NCBI RefSeq assembly: GCF_040147005.1
Contig: NZ_JAMSHO010000001.1
Span: 124,001-188,000 of the forward strand
Direction of reading: 5' to 3'
From: Halomonas sp. H10-9-1
GTDB lineage: Bacteria > Pseudomonadota > Gammaproteobacteria > Pseudomonadales > Halomonadaceae
Length of the DNA: 64,000 bases
The notes below the pieces were generated by a model. That model made no database searches. It was not told the DNA's origin and saw only the letters and a list, made by a program, of their open reading frames with translations. Every line of letters starts with the position of its first letter. Within the stretch, counting starts at the first letter, position 1. This document shows positions 8,525-18,009 of this stretch, in pieces. A program made the translations under genes and the position numbers.

Positions 8525-8983
8525 ATGGCCTTTCGTCAGGTAAGAGACCTGCTGGAGTGGGTTCACGACTTTCACCGGCAGTTGGGGGCACAGTATGAGC
8601 GGCTGGCCGAGGAGGCGGCGGACGAACGCCTGAGGATGGCGCTGGTGTTCCTCGCCGACCGCGAGGGGCGCATGCGTGATGCCATGGCGGCCTACCTCGA
8701 GGATGCCGATCAGGGATTGCTCACCACCTGGCTGATCGACAGCCAGCAGTTCGGCCACCCGGGCGTGCTGGAGCGCATCCCGCCCTGCCTGGGGTGTCAC
8801 GACGTCCAGGATATCCTGGCCAACGTGATGACGGCCCACCAGACTCTCAAGGACATGTACCGGCTGCGTGCGGAGCTTGCCGAGATCCCCGAGGAGGCGG
8901 AGCTGTTCATGCAACTGGCCGACCAGCAGGAGGCCGAGGCCCGCCTGCAGACCCGCGATCTTGCTCGTCTGGATATGTACTGA
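8525..8983 (+). CDS. Helical protein of unknown function with a CXXCH motif
   Basis: A 152-residue, almost wholly helical acidic protein. I chose the ATG at 8525, just behind the GGAGGA at 8515-8520, over a GTG at 8513. Repeated Glu/His helices (WVHDFHRQL, YERLAEEAADERL, EEAELFMQLADQQEAEA) resemble ferritin-like or rubrerythrin-like bundles. An internal CLGCH (Cys88, Cys91, His92) matches a c-haem motif, yet there is no signal peptide, so haem attachment is doubtful and metal or Fe-S binding is as likely. It is 27 bp behind the SdhB gene and probably in the same operon, ending at the strong terminator at 9009-9045. A role in Fe-S repair or NO sensing would be guesswork. Confidence 0.8.
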   Translation: MAFRQVRDLLEWVHDFHRQLGAQYERLAEEAADERLRMALVFLADREGRMRDAMAAYLEDADQGLLTTWLIDSQQFGHPGVLERIPPCLGCHDVQDILANVMTAHQTLKDMYRLRAELAEIPEEAELFMQLADQQEAEARLQTRDLARLDMY

Positions 8984-9008
8984 GCGGTACTCCCAATACA
9001 ACATCCTG

Positions 9009-9045
9009 AACGACGACGCCCCGGCATGGCCGGGGCGTCGTCGTT
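9009..9045. terminator. Strong convergent hairpin terminator
   Basis: A perfect 17-bp stem (left arm 9009-9025, right arm 9029-9045, loop ATG) lies between the convergent 8525 and hmp genes. The arms start AACGACG and end CGTCGTT, so either strand carries a short T-containing end. It probably works for both. Confidence 0.85.
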
Positions 9046-9063
9046 ATGCGGGTGGGGCAGGCG

Positions 9064-10233
9064 TCAGGCGGCGCTGAGGGGCTGCGAGGGGCCGAAGTGC
9101 TCGTAGTGGCGGTGCTCGACGGGCACGCCCAGCTCGGCCAGGGCCCGGTCCATGGCGGTCATGAAACCCTGGGGGCCGACGAAGTAGCAGCGGCTGCCCT
9201 CGGGCAGGTAGTTCGCCAGCAGATTCCGGTCCACGCGTCCGACATGGTCGGCCGCGTCGCCACGCTCATGGATGGTCACCGTGTGCAGCTGGTCCGGGTG
9301 CGCCTCGGCCAGGGCCGCGACCTCGTCGCGGAAGGCATGATGCTCGGCATCCAGGGCGGCATGCAGATAGACCACCCGGCGACCCTGGGCCAGCGCCTGG
9401 CGCGCCATGGGCAGCAGCGGGGTCTGGCCGACACCGCCGCTTGCCAGCAGCAGCGGCTCGTCCCCCTCGTGCAGGGTCAACTCGCCGGCCGGCGGCAGCA
9501 GCGAGAGGGTGTCACCGACGCCTATGGCGTCATGCAGGTGACGGCTGGCGCGCCCTTGGGGCTCGCGCTTCACCGAGATCCGGTAGCTCTCGCCGTTGGG
9601 CAGGTCCGAGAGGCTGTAGTGTCGATAGACCGGCTCGCCATCGATGGTGAGCCTGACGCCGATGTACTGGCCAGGCTCATGGCCGGCGACCGGGCCGCCA
9701 TCCACTGGCTCGAGCACGAAGGAGCGAATCACCGCGCTCTCCTGGCGAACGGCGGCAATGCGGAACTCGCGGGGGCCACGCCAGCCGCCGGGGGACTGCT
9801 CGAAGTTGCGGTAGCGGTACTCCTCCAGCTCGATGAGCAGGCCGGCCAGCTCCTCGTAGACGCCCTCCCAGGCGGCGGCGATCTCCGGGGTCACGGCGTC
9901 GCCCAGCACCTCGCCGATGGCCGCCATCAGGCATTCGCCGACCAAGGGATAGTGCTCGGGGCGGATGTCCAGGGAGACGTGCTTGCCGACCACCGTGGCC
10001 AGGGTCTCGCGCACCTTCTCGCGATCGTGACGCAACTGCACATAGGCCAGCACGGCGCCGGCCAGTGCCCGCGGCTGGCCGCCGTCGGCCTGGTGTGCCT
10101 GGTTGAACAGCGGCTTTACCTGCGGATAGCGCTCGAACAGCAGCGGGTAGAAGCGCTGGGTGATGGCGTCGAGATGTTCGGCCACTACCGGGGCGGTGGC
10201 GGCGATCAGCTGTTCCTGCTCCTGGGTCAGCAT
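9064..10233 (-). CDS. hmp: Nitric oxide dioxygenase (flavohaemoglobin)
   Basis: A 389-residue flavohaemoglobin that oxidises NO to nitrate in the cytoplasm using O2 and NAD(P)H. The globin domain (about 1-145) keeps distal Tyr29 and Gln53 and proximal His85 (GKHVSLDI). The FAD domain has RHYSLSDLPN (about 235), and the NAD domain has GGVGQTPLLPM (about 275) and ends in HYEHFGPSQPL. A GGAG ribosome site precedes the ATG. An NsrR-like palindrome lies 32 bp upstream of the start codon, so induction by NO through NsrR is likely. It protects against NO generated by the nir/nor pathway encoded just downstream. Confidence 0.95.
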   Translation of the reverse strand: MLTQEQEQLIAATAPVVAEHLDAITQRFYPLLFERYPQVKPLFNQAHQADGGQPRALAGAVLAYVQLRHDREKVRETLATVVGKHVSLDIRPEHYPLVGECLMAAIGEVLGDAVTPEIAAAWEGVYEELAGLLIELEEYRYRNFEQSPGGWRGPREFRIAAVRQESAVIRSFVLEPVDGGPVAGHEPGQYIGVRLTIDGEPVYRHYSLSDLPNGESYRISVKREPQGRASRHLHDAIGVGDTLSLLPPAGELTLHEGDEPLLLASGGVGQTPLLPMARQALAQGRRVVYLHAALDAEHHAFRDEVAALAEAHPDQLHTVTIHERGDAADHVGRVDRNLLANYLPEGSRCYFVGPQGFMTAMDRALAELGVPVEHRHYEHFGPSQPLSAA

Positions 10234-10264
10234 CGAGGGGCTCCATGTCGGGGGGATGTTTTTT

Positions 10265-10287
10265 AAGGTGCATGTAAACTACATGTT
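10265..10287 (-). promoter_or_regulatory. NsrR-like operator upstream of hmp
   Basis: On the plus strand the site reads AAGGTGCATGT, one base, AACTACATGTT, containing the dyad CATGTA-AAC-TACATG. It matches the E. coli hmp NsrR site at most positions and lies 32 bp upstream of the start codon, where it could block RNA polymerase. Confidence 0.65.
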
Positions 10288-10339
10288 CATTCCCGACAAT
10301 GCCAGACCCTCGATGCTGCGCTGCACCAGAGGGTGCGGC

Positions 10340-10906
10340 TCAATAGGCCCAGACGATTGCCATCAACAGGCCCCAGGCCAGTACCCCGGCCGCCATGATG
10401 GTGTAGGCCGCCGACATGGTGTTGACGTCGTTGTCGCTGCGTTCGCAGAGCGCCTGGAGACCGTGGTAGACCAGGCTGCAGGAGATGCCCAGGGCCACCA
10501 GTACCGCCAGGGTGTTGAGCAGCAGGCTGGGGATCAGCAGCACGATCGCCGAGGACCACAGCGGTAGTGGCGCCAGGGCTGCCAGCAGGTAGGCGTCGTG
10601 ATAGTCGATCGACAGTTCGCGGGTGCCGTTGACGACGGCATGAATCAGCCAGCCCATCACGAAGAAGGTGAGCAACTCGGCCAGGAACAGGATGGTGGTG
10701 ATGAAGCGCCACTCCCGGTCGGCGAAGCCCATCACGAAGCCGTCACCGTAGTGAGTGCCGGCATAGTAGAGCAGCACCGGCGGCAGCAGCGACATGGGCA
10801 GCACCAGGCCCCAGGCAAGCACCGGGATAGAAGGCTTGCGTTGCTGCAGGCTCTTCCAGCCCGCCTGGCGGGTAAAGGGCAGGCGAATTACGGTCAGCGG
10901 GTTCAT
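10340..10906 (-). CDS. Yip1-domain integral membrane protein
   Basis: A 188-residue protein with about five hydrophobic helices. They include VLAWGLVLPMSLLPPVLLYY, FITTILFLAELLTFFVMGW, AALAPLPLWSSAIVLLIPS and a C-terminal AAGVLAWGLLMAIVW. The N-terminal cytoplasmic LTVIRLPFTRQAGWKSL followed by this topology fits the bacterial Yip1/DUF1282 family, whose function is unknown. The gene faces the MarR regulator at 11018, and the inverted repeat 10930-10948 lies between them. It sits just upstream of hmp on the same strand, separated by about 105 bp that holds the hmp promoter. Confidence 0.75.
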   Translation of the reverse strand: MNPLTVIRLPFTRQAGWKSLQQRKPSIPVLAWGLVLPMSLLPPVLLYYAGTHYGDGFVMGFADREWRFITTILFLAELLTFFVMGWLIHAVVNGTRELSIDYHDAYLLAALAPLPLWSSAIVLLIPSLLLNTLAVLVALGISCSLVYHGLQALCERSDNDVNTMSAAYTIMAAGVLAWGLLMAIVWAY

Positions 10907-10929
10907 TGCGGCGTCCTCGTCGGTGGGTA

Positions 10930-10948
10930 AATATCATTCTGTGATATT
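10930..10948. promoter_or_regulatory. Inverted repeat between the Yip1-type gene and marR
   Basis: AATATCA, five bases (TTCTG), then TGATATT form a perfect 7-5-7 dyad, 24 bp upstream of the Yip1-type start codon and 70 bp upstream of marR. A short AT-rich dyad in a divergent promoter is typical of a MarR-family operator, so it may be bound by the product of 11018-11440. Confidence 0.55.
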
Positions 10949-11017
10949 ATTGCTTAACCTTTAGGCAGCAACCCCCTTGCTGTCAAGCGATGGGGAATCT
11001 ATCCACGCAATTGCCGG

Positions 11018-11440
11018 ATGCCTTTCATGAGCGATGACGCCCTCACCAAGCAGGACTTCCAGCGCCTTTCACATTTTCGTTACCAACTGCGCTGCTTCCT
11101 GCGCCAGGGCGATGATATCTGTCGCGAACACGGCCTGACGCCGCTGCAGTATCAGCTGTTGTTGCATCTGCTGGGGTTCGAAGGACGTGAGTGGGCATCC
11201 GTCGGCGAGCTGGCCGAGCGGCTCCAGGCCAAGCATCACGGCACGGTAGCGCTGGTCAATCGGTGCGAGCAGCTGGGCCTGGTGGAGCGCCGCGCGAGCC
11301 GCGGCGACCGCCGGCGTATCGAGGTGCACCTGTTGCCTCGCGGTGCCGAGCTGACCCGGCGCATTGCCGAGCTGCATCAGCCGGAGTTGCGCCATCTGCA
11401 GGAGGAGTTTCATCTGCCGGGTTGGCCCGAGTTCCGCTGA
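11018..11440 (+). CDS. MarR-family transcriptional regulator
   Basis: A 140-residue protein with a winged helix-turn-helix. The segments LTPLQYQLLLHLLGF, SVGELAERLQAKHHGTVALV and LVERRASRGDRRRIEVHLLP are helix 3, the recognition helix and the beta-wing with its DRR tip, all standard for MarR. The ATG at 11018 and the ATG at 11027 are both possible starts, and neither has a clear ribosome site. It probably controls the divergent Yip1-type gene through the 10930-10948 dyad and may also act on the P450 gene that follows 100 bp downstream. The ligand is unknown. Confidence 0.85.
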   Translation: MPFMSDDALTKQDFQRLSHFRYQLRCFLRQGDDICREHGLTPLQYQLLLHLLGFEGREWASVGELAERLQAKHHGTVALVNRCEQLGLVERRASRGDRRRIEVHLLPRGAELTRRIAELHQPELRHLQEEFHLPGWPEFR

Positions 11441-11540
11441 CCCGTGACGAGAGCCGGCTGACGTGGGTCAATGCGTTCCAGGCGTTTTTTTGCTCCCATT
11501 AACCGATTCGTCGCCCCCCCCCTTCTTTCCAGGAGATGAC

Positions 11541-12698
11541 ATGAGTGATACATGCCAGCAGGACTGGGACCCGCGCGCCGAGAATGTGCTGAACGACCAG
11601 ATCTCCGCCTATGACGAGATGCGCCACCGTTGCCCGGTGGCCTTCAGCGACTATCTGCAGTGGTCGCTGTTCCGCCATGCGGACGTGATGCGCGTGCTCG
11701 AGGACCACGAGACCTTCAGCAACGCGGCGAGCCGCCACCTGTCGGTGCCCAACGCCATGGATCCGCCCGAGCATACCCGCTTCCGGCGGATCATCGAGCC
11801 CTACTTCGGCCCCGAGGCCATGGCCGAGTTCGCCCCCCGGTGCCGCGCCATCGCCGAAGGGGTCGTGGCTCGACTGCCCGCCGACGGTGAGGTGGAGGCG
11901 ATGGCCGAGATGGGCCAGGATTTCGCTCTGGAGATCCAGTGCGCCTTCATGGGCTGGCCCACTGCGCTGCATGAGCCACTGCGCGCCTGGGTGAAGCGCC
12001 AGCAGGCCGCTACTCTGGCCCAGGACCGAGAGGCGCTGGGCGAGCTGGCGCTGGAATTCGATGGCGTGATTCGCGAGCAACTGGCCAGCCGCCGAGCGGC
12101 CGGCGATGATGCTCCCGATGACGTCACCACTCGCATCATGAACGAGACCGTTGAGGGGCGCGCACTCTCCGACGAAGAGATCGTCAGCATCCTGCGCAAC
12201 TGGACAGTGGGTGAGCTCGGCACCATCTCGGCGAGCATCGGTATCCTGATGCGCTACCTGGCGGCCGATCCAGAGCTCCAGGGACGGCTGCGCGCCGAGC
12301 GTCAGCTGCTGCCGGCGGCCATCGACGAGGTCCTGCGCCTCGATGCCCCGCTGATGTCCAACCGACGCATCGCTACCTGCCCGGTGGAGATCGGTGGCCG
12401 TCGACTCGAGGCCGGCGAGCGTCTGACGATCCTGTGGGGCTCGGTCAACCGCGACGAGGCGGTGTTCGGCGACCCCGATGAGGTGCGCCTGGATCGCGAC
12501 CCGCAGGACAACCTGCTGTATGGCGCCGGTGTCCACGTCTGTCCCGGGGCGCCGCTGGCGCGCATGGAGCTCAAGGACTTCATGGACGCGCTGCTCGACG
12601 CCACCGTCGACATCACCCTGCTGCCGGGCCGCCCCGCGGTTCGCGCCCTCTACCCCGCCGGCGGCTACTCCGAGGTGCCGCTGCACGTGCGGCGCTAG
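11541..12698 (+). CDS. Cytochrome P450
   Basis: A 385-residue soluble bacterial P450. I chose the ATG at 11541 because of the AGGAGATG ribosome site just before it. The haem-binding loop is YGAGVHVCPGAPLARME with Cys334 as thiolate ligand, and the K-helix ExxR motif is EVLR in AAIDEVLRLDAPLMSNRR. The I-helix reads WTVGELGTISAS, which lacks the usual acid-alcohol AGxDTT pattern, so the oxygen-activation chemistry may be altered (peroxygenase-like or reductive). No ferredoxin or reductase gene is adjacent. It sits between a MarR gene and nirFC, and its substrate is unknown. A terminator at 12721 closes the unit. Confidence 0.92.
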   Translation: MSDTCQQDWDPRAENVLNDQISAYDEMRHRCPVAFSDYLQWSLFRHADVMRVLEDHETFSNAASRHLSVPNAMDPPEHTRFRRIIEPYFGPEAMAEFAPRCRAIAEGVVARLPADGEVEAMAEMGQDFALEIQCAFMGWPTALHEPLRAWVKRQQAATLAQDREALGELALEFDGVIREQLASRRAAGDDAPDDVTTRIMNETVEGRALSDEEIVSILRNWTVGELGTISASIGILMRYLAADPELQGRLRAERQLLPAAIDEVLRLDAPLMSNRRIATCPVEIGGRRLEAGERLTILWGSVNRDEAVFGDPDEVRLDRDPQDNLLYGAGVHVCPGAPLARMELKDFMDALLDATVDITLLPGRPAVRALYPAGGYSEVPLHVRR

Positions 12699-12720
12699 TC
12701 GCAGGTCAGGCCATGATGAC

Positions 12721-12746
12721 GGAAGGCGCCCCGCGGGGCGCCTTCC
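12721..12746. terminator. Convergent hairpin terminator between P450 and nirF
   Basis: A perfect 12-bp stem, GGAAGGCGCCCC and GGGGCGCCTTCC with a two-base centre, lies between the P450 stop codon and the nirF stop codon. It is self-complementary and can serve both strands. Confidence 0.85.
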
Positions 12747-12767
12747 TTGCTTCGAGTGGCCGGGTCC

Positions 12768-13991
12768 TCAGAGCCCGATACGGTGCGCCCGGTCGGTGAA
12801 GAAGATACCGCTGGGCGACTCGCTGTCGAGGCGCGTGATCTCCTTCAGGGTGCGGGTGTCGTAGACCACCACCCGGTCGCTGTCCCGGGCCGAGACCCAG
12901 GCCTGCTCCCCCTTGGGGGTGAACTCCATGTGCAGCACCGCCTCGCCGGGCGTCAGGGTGGCGATGACCTCGCGGGATTCGGTATCGATGACCTGCACCA
13001 CGTCGTTGTTGGGGTGAGCGAAGTTTACCCAGATCTGGCGCTCGTCGGGGCGACGCATCACGAAGATCGGCTGGCCATGGACCGGGACGCGCCCCTTGAG
13101 CGACCAGTCGTTGCTGTCGGCGACCAGCACCTCGTGTCGGCCCACCGCCGGTAGCCAGGCCTCGCCGCCGGCCAGGGTCCACCCTTCCAGATGCGGCATC
13201 TTGTAGACCGGCAGGCGCTCCTCGCCGCGGCCATAGTCGGGCAGGATGCGCGTGACCCCCTGCTCCGGGTGCCACAGGTCGAGCATCGCCAGGCCATCCT
13301 CGCCGAACAGCCCGGCGATATAGTAGCGTCCGCTGGGGCCGATCAGGGCATCGTAAGGCTCCTTGCCGATAGCGGTGAAGCGTGTCACCTCGGGGGTGTC
13401 GCCGTGCATGTCGATCAGGTGAATCTCGCCGGCCTCGAACAGGCTGTAGACGAAGCGATTGCCGGGGGCGTCCACCAGGCCCACCACCTTGGAGCGCTGT
13501 GTCTCGCCCTTCGCGTCGATCCAAGTGGCGGGGATGTCCGCCACCTCCTCCAGGGTCTCGCTGTCGAAGAGCTTCACGCCGCCCGGCTCGTAGTTGGCCA
13601 CCGCCACCAGGGCGCCATCCTGGGAGACGGCGCCGCCGATGCTGTTGCCGGACTGGATCACCCGGTGGGTGATCTCGCCGGTGAGCAGATCGACACGGCT
13701 GAGGCCGCCGTCGCGGCCGAATATGAAGGCATGGCGGGCGTCGCGGGAGAACTTCACCGAGGCGTGGGAGAGATCCCCCAGGCCCTCGACCCGGTCGAGG
13801 ATGCGTCGTTCGCTGGTGTCCACTATCGCCAGGCTGCCGGTGGCGCGCTCCACGACCACGCCGAGGTCGCCGGTGCCGCGCAGCTCGGTGGTCGGGGTCG
13901 CCTGGCAGCCGGCCAGCAGGGCGAGCAGCGAGACGGCAGCAAAAGGCTTGCGGAGTGCTGGGGGCATCTTGGGCATGAAGAGGTCACTCAT
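12768..13991 (-). CDS. nirF: NirF, haem d1 biosynthesis lipoprotein
   Basis: A 407-residue periplasmic lipoprotein needed for a late step of haem d1 synthesis, where NirF acts as a dehydrogenase-type factor on a d1 precursor. The N-terminus has a signal peptide with lipobox LLAGC (Cys29). The rest is a beta-propeller similar to the NirS d1 domain, with GKEPYDALIGPSGRYYIAGL and PVHGQPIFVMRRPDERQIW as characteristic blades. No CXXCH is present, as expected. It overlaps nirC by 8 bp (ATGAGTGA), so the two are coupled. In Pseudomonas nirF lies in the nirS operon; here nirCF is split off and divergent. Confidence 0.93.
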   Translation of the reverse strand: MSDLFMPKMPPALRKPFAAVSLLALLAGCQATPTTELRGTGDLGVVVERATGSLAIVDTSERRILDRVEGLGDLSHASVKFSRDARHAFIFGRDGGLSRVDLLTGEITHRVIQSGNSIGGAVSQDGALVAVANYEPGGVKLFDSETLEEVADIPATWIDAKGETQRSKVVGLVDAPGNRFVYSLFEAGEIHLIDMHGDTPEVTRFTAIGKEPYDALIGPSGRYYIAGLFGEDGLAMLDLWHPEQGVTRILPDYGRGEERLPVYKMPHLEGWTLAGGEAWLPAVGRHEVLVADSNDWSLKGRVPVHGQPIFVMRRPDERQIWVNFAHPNNDVVQVIDTESREVIATLTPGEAVLHMEFTPKGEQAWVSARDSDRVVVYDTRTLKEITRLDSESPSGIFFTDRAHRIGL

Positions 13992-14325
13992 CCAGGGGGT
14001 TGTCGTTCTGCAGGTGATCGGCGAGCCACAGGGCCTCCTGCTCGGTCAGCAGCCCCTCCCAGCCGGGCATGGCGGTGCCTTCGACGCCGTGGAGGATCAG
14101 CGCGGCCAGGCCGTCTTGGCTGTAGGCATTCATGCGCGACCTGGGCAGTTCAGGGCCCAGGCCGCCGCGCAGGGTCATGCCGTGGCAGGAGCCGCAGTCC
14201 TGATAGAGCAGGGTCTCGAGTTCGGCCTCGCGTTCGGCGGAGAGTGGTGTCTCGGCCTGGGCGGCGAGGGGCAGCGCACAGGCCATGGCCAGCAGCGAGA
14301 GGCGTAGGTTAAGGGGCGGCAACAT
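13984..14325 (-). CDS. nirC: NirC, small periplasmic cytochrome c
   Basis: A 113-residue cytochrome c. The ATG at 14325 has an AGGAG site and gives a clean signal peptide ending near AAQA. The longer upstream frame to 14382 has no better start. The haem motif is CGSCH (Cys44, Cys47, His48), and the methionine ligand is probably in TAMPGWEGLLT. NirC donates electrons to NirS or helps haem d1 maturation. It starts a two-gene minus-strand operon with nirF, with an FNR/DNR box 56 bp upstream of the start codon. Confidence 0.9.
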   Translation of the reverse strand: MLPPLNLRLSLLAMACALPLAAQAETPLSAEREAELETLLYQDCGSCHGMTLRGGLGPELPRSRMNAYSQDGLAALILHGVEGTAMPGWEGLLTEQEALWLADHLQNDNPLDE

Positions 14326-14381
14326 GGCGACTCCTGAGGTAAGGGCTGGGGAAAGTGTCCCTGCCCGGGCGTCGGCGCGCA

Positions 14382-14395
14382 TTGATTGGCGTCAA
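14382..14395. promoter_or_regulatory. FNR/DNR box for nirCF
   Basis: TTGAT-TGGC-GTCAA, a near-perfect dyad, centred 63 bp upstream of the nirC start codon. Its position suits class II activation of the minus-strand nirCF operon. Confidence 0.75.
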
Positions 14396-14472
14396 CGAAA
14401 GTCTCCTATGCTTGTGCTTATCAGCAAAGCTCGGAGCGCTCAATTTCCCTTTGTGGGTAGCCGTTCCGCGCT

Positions 14473-14486
14473 TTGATATAGGTCAA
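14473..14486. promoter_or_regulatory. FNR/DNR box for nirS
   Basis: TTGAT-ATAG-GTCAA, centred about 205 bp upstream of the nirS start codon. It is the box nearer to nirS and probably sets its anaerobic, NO-dependent activation by the DNR protein encoded at 50338. Confidence 0.75.
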
Positions 14487-14582
14487 TATCTCCCCGGATA
14501 GAGGGCCTGAGACCATTAAAGGAGCATGAATTATACGCGTTATTGGGCCACTCTCTGCGCAGGAAGGTCATCGGCCGTGTGA

Positions 14583-16415
<1,833 letters not shown>

Positions 16416-16424
16416 TCGGGACCC

Positions 16425-16448
16425 GGCGGCGGGCGCAAGCCCGCCGCC
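16425..16448 (+). terminator. GC-rich hairpin between nirS and nirD
   Basis: GGCGGCGGGC, loop GCAA, GCCCGCCGCC form a 10-bp stem 10 bp behind the nirS stop codon. There is no T-tract, so it may act as an attenuator or 3'-end stabiliser. That would give more nirS mRNA than haem-d1 biosynthesis mRNA. Confidence 0.6.
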
Positions 16449-16472
16449 ACCCGCCGCAAGTGAGCTGTGCCA

Positions 16473-16988
16473 ATGCATTGCCAAGCCCCGAACAGCCAAG
16501 CCCCGACTCACCAGGCCCGAAAGCTCGATGCGCTGGACCGTCGCCTGATCGACAGTTATCAGCGTGGCCTGCCGGTCTGCACCCGTCCCTTCCACACCAT
16601 CGCCGAACGGCTGGGCAGCAGTGAGGCCGAGATCATCGCACGCCTCGAACGCCTGCAGGCGCTGGGCGTGCTGAGCCGGGTGGGGCCGGTGTTCGACCAC
16701 GCCCGGGCCGGCGCTAGCCTGCTCGCCGCTGTGGCCGTACCCGAGGCCGAGCGCGATGCCTTCGCAGAGCTCATCAACGCCGCTCCCGGCGTCAACCACA
16801 ACTATGCCCGCGAACACGACTTCAACCTCTGGTTCGTGATGACCGCTCCGGACGAGACGGAGCTCGTGGCGCGTCTCGATGGCCTGGAGGCGCGCCTCGG
16901 CGTGCCGATACTGCGTCTGCCGATGCTCGAGGGTTATCACATCGACCTCTCCTTCCCCATTCCCTGGGCCGAGCTGGAGCGCGCATGA
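16473..16988 (+). CDS. nirD: NirD, siroheme decarboxylase subunit (Lrp/AsnC-like)
   Basis: A 171-residue member of the NirDLGH family, which decarboxylates sirohaem to 12,18-didecarboxysirohaem for haem d1. The N-terminal winged-helix ALDRRLIDSYQRGLPVCTRPF and the later NHNYAREHDFNLWFVMTAP are diagnostic of the NirD/NirG type. The start is uncertain: ATG 16473 is preferred over GTG 16467, with only weak ribosome binding. The odd Gln/Ala-rich leader QAPNSQAPTHQA is probably disordered. The stop overlaps the nirL start by 4 bp. Confidence 0.9.
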   Translation: MHCQAPNSQAPTHQARKLDALDRRLIDSYQRGLPVCTRPFHTIAERLGSSEAEIIARLERLQALGVLSRVGPVFDHARAGASLLAAVAVPEAERDAFAELINAAPGVNHNYAREHDFNLWFVMTAPDETELVARLDGLEARLGVPILRLPMLEGYHIDLSFPIPWAELERA

Positions 16989-17554
16989 AGACCACTAACG
17001 ACCTGGAGTTCGCCGCCACCGGCGCCACCGGCGCCACCGGCGCCACCGGCGCCACCTGCCATGCGCCCTCGGCCGAGGCCGAGCGCCGCCTGCGTGGCCT
17101 CCTCGAGCAGGGGTTGCCGCTCGACCAGCGGCCCTGGCGCACCCTGGCCGAACAGGCCGGCATGGCCGAGGACCAGGTGATGACCTGCGTGCGCCGCTGG
17201 CAGGCCGACGGCATGATCAAGCGCCTGGGGCTGGTGGTGAAGCATCGCCGCCTGGGTATCCAGGCCAACGCCATGGTGGTCTGGAACGTGCCGGATGAGC
17301 GGGTCGCCGAGGTGGGCCGCCGCCTGGCCCGCGAGACCGCCGTCACGCTCTGCTACCGCCGTCCCCGGCGGCTGCCCGACTGGCCCTACAACCTGTTCTG
17401 CATGATCCACGGCGCCCGCCGTGAGCGGGTCGAGGCGGAGCTTGCCGATATCGTCGAGCGACTGGGCCTGGGGGGCCTGGAGCACCGCGTACTGTTCAGC
17501 ACCCATGCCTATCGACAGTGCGGTGGGCGCTACGTGCGGGAGGGGGAGGCATGA
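16985..17554 (+). CDS. nirL: NirL, siroheme decarboxylase subunit
   Basis: A 189-residue protein of the NirL/NirH class, marked by LCYRRPRRLPDWPYNLFCMI near residue 120 and the winged-helix LDQRPWRTLAEQAGMAEDQV. It works with NirD, NirG and NirH in sirohaem decarboxylation. Residues 10-24 are an ATG-repeat (Ala-Thr-Gly) tract encoded by a nine-base tandem repeat, an addition outside the conserved domain. It overlaps nirD and nirG by 4 bp each (ATGA). Confidence 0.9.
   Translation: MKTTNDLEFAATGATGATGATGATCHAPSAEAERRLRGLLEQGLPLDQRPWRTLAEQAGMAEDQVMTCVRRWQADGMIKRLGLVVKHRRLGIQANAMVVWNVPDERVAEVGRRLARETAVTLCYRRPRRLPDWPYNLFCMIHGARRERVEAELADIVERLGLGGLEHRVLFSTHAYRQCGGRYVREGEA
17012..17056 (+). repeat. 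In-frame 9-bp tandem repeat at the nirL 5' end
   Basis: GGCGCCACC is repeated in tandem four times after one variant copy (GCCGCCACC). It encodes Ala-Thr-Gly units. The frame is kept at any copy number, so slippage would only vary the disordered N-terminus. Confidence 0.95.
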
Positions 17555-18009
17555 CCCTTGAAGATCTGGATGCCGTCGATCGTCGTCTGATCAACCGCCT
17601 GCAGGATGGCCTGCCGCTGGTGGCACGCCCCTTTGCGGCGGTGGCCGAGGCGCTGGGCATCACCGAGGGCGACCTGCTCTATCGCCTGGAGCGGCTGTGC
17701 GAGGCTGGCGTGCTCAGCCGCTTCGGCCCGATGTACCACGCCGAGCGCTTGGGCGGCGGCCTGACCCTGGCTGCGCTGGCGGTGCCGGAGTACGACTATG
17801 ATGAGGTCGTCGAGACGGTCAACGCCTTCCCCGAGGTGGCCCACAACTATCGTCGCGAGCACGAGCTCAACATGTGGTTCGTGCTGGCCACCGAGACACC
17901 GGAGCGCATCGCCGAGACCATCGCCGGGATCGAGGCCGCCACCGGCCTGCCGGTTTTCAATATGCCCAAGGAGGAGGAGTTCCATGTCCGTCTCCATCTG
18001 CCCGTCTAG
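17551..18009 (+). CDS. nirG: NirG, siroheme decarboxylase subunit
   Basis: A 152-residue NirD/NirG-type protein with VDRRLINRLQDGLPLVARPF at the start. The segment VAHNYRREHELNMWFVLATE near residue 97 parallels NirD. The GGGAGGGGGAGG region before the ATG is a strong ribosome site. It overlaps nirL by 4 bp and nirH by 26 bp, so the four decarboxylase genes form one translationally coupled block. Confidence 0.92.
   Translation: MTLEDLDAVDRRLINRLQDGLPLVARPFAAVAEALGITEGDLLYRLERLCEAGVLSRFGPMYHAERLGGGLTLAALAVPEYDYDEVVETVNAFPEVAHNYRREHELNMWFVLATETPERIAETIAGIEAATGLPVFNMPKEEEFHVRLHLPV

Noticed and set aside
14526..14582. An 18-codon frame in the nirS leader as a leader peptide
   Set aside because: The AAAGGAG is only one base from the ATG, and the frame has no sign of coding selection. 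It may be coincidental.
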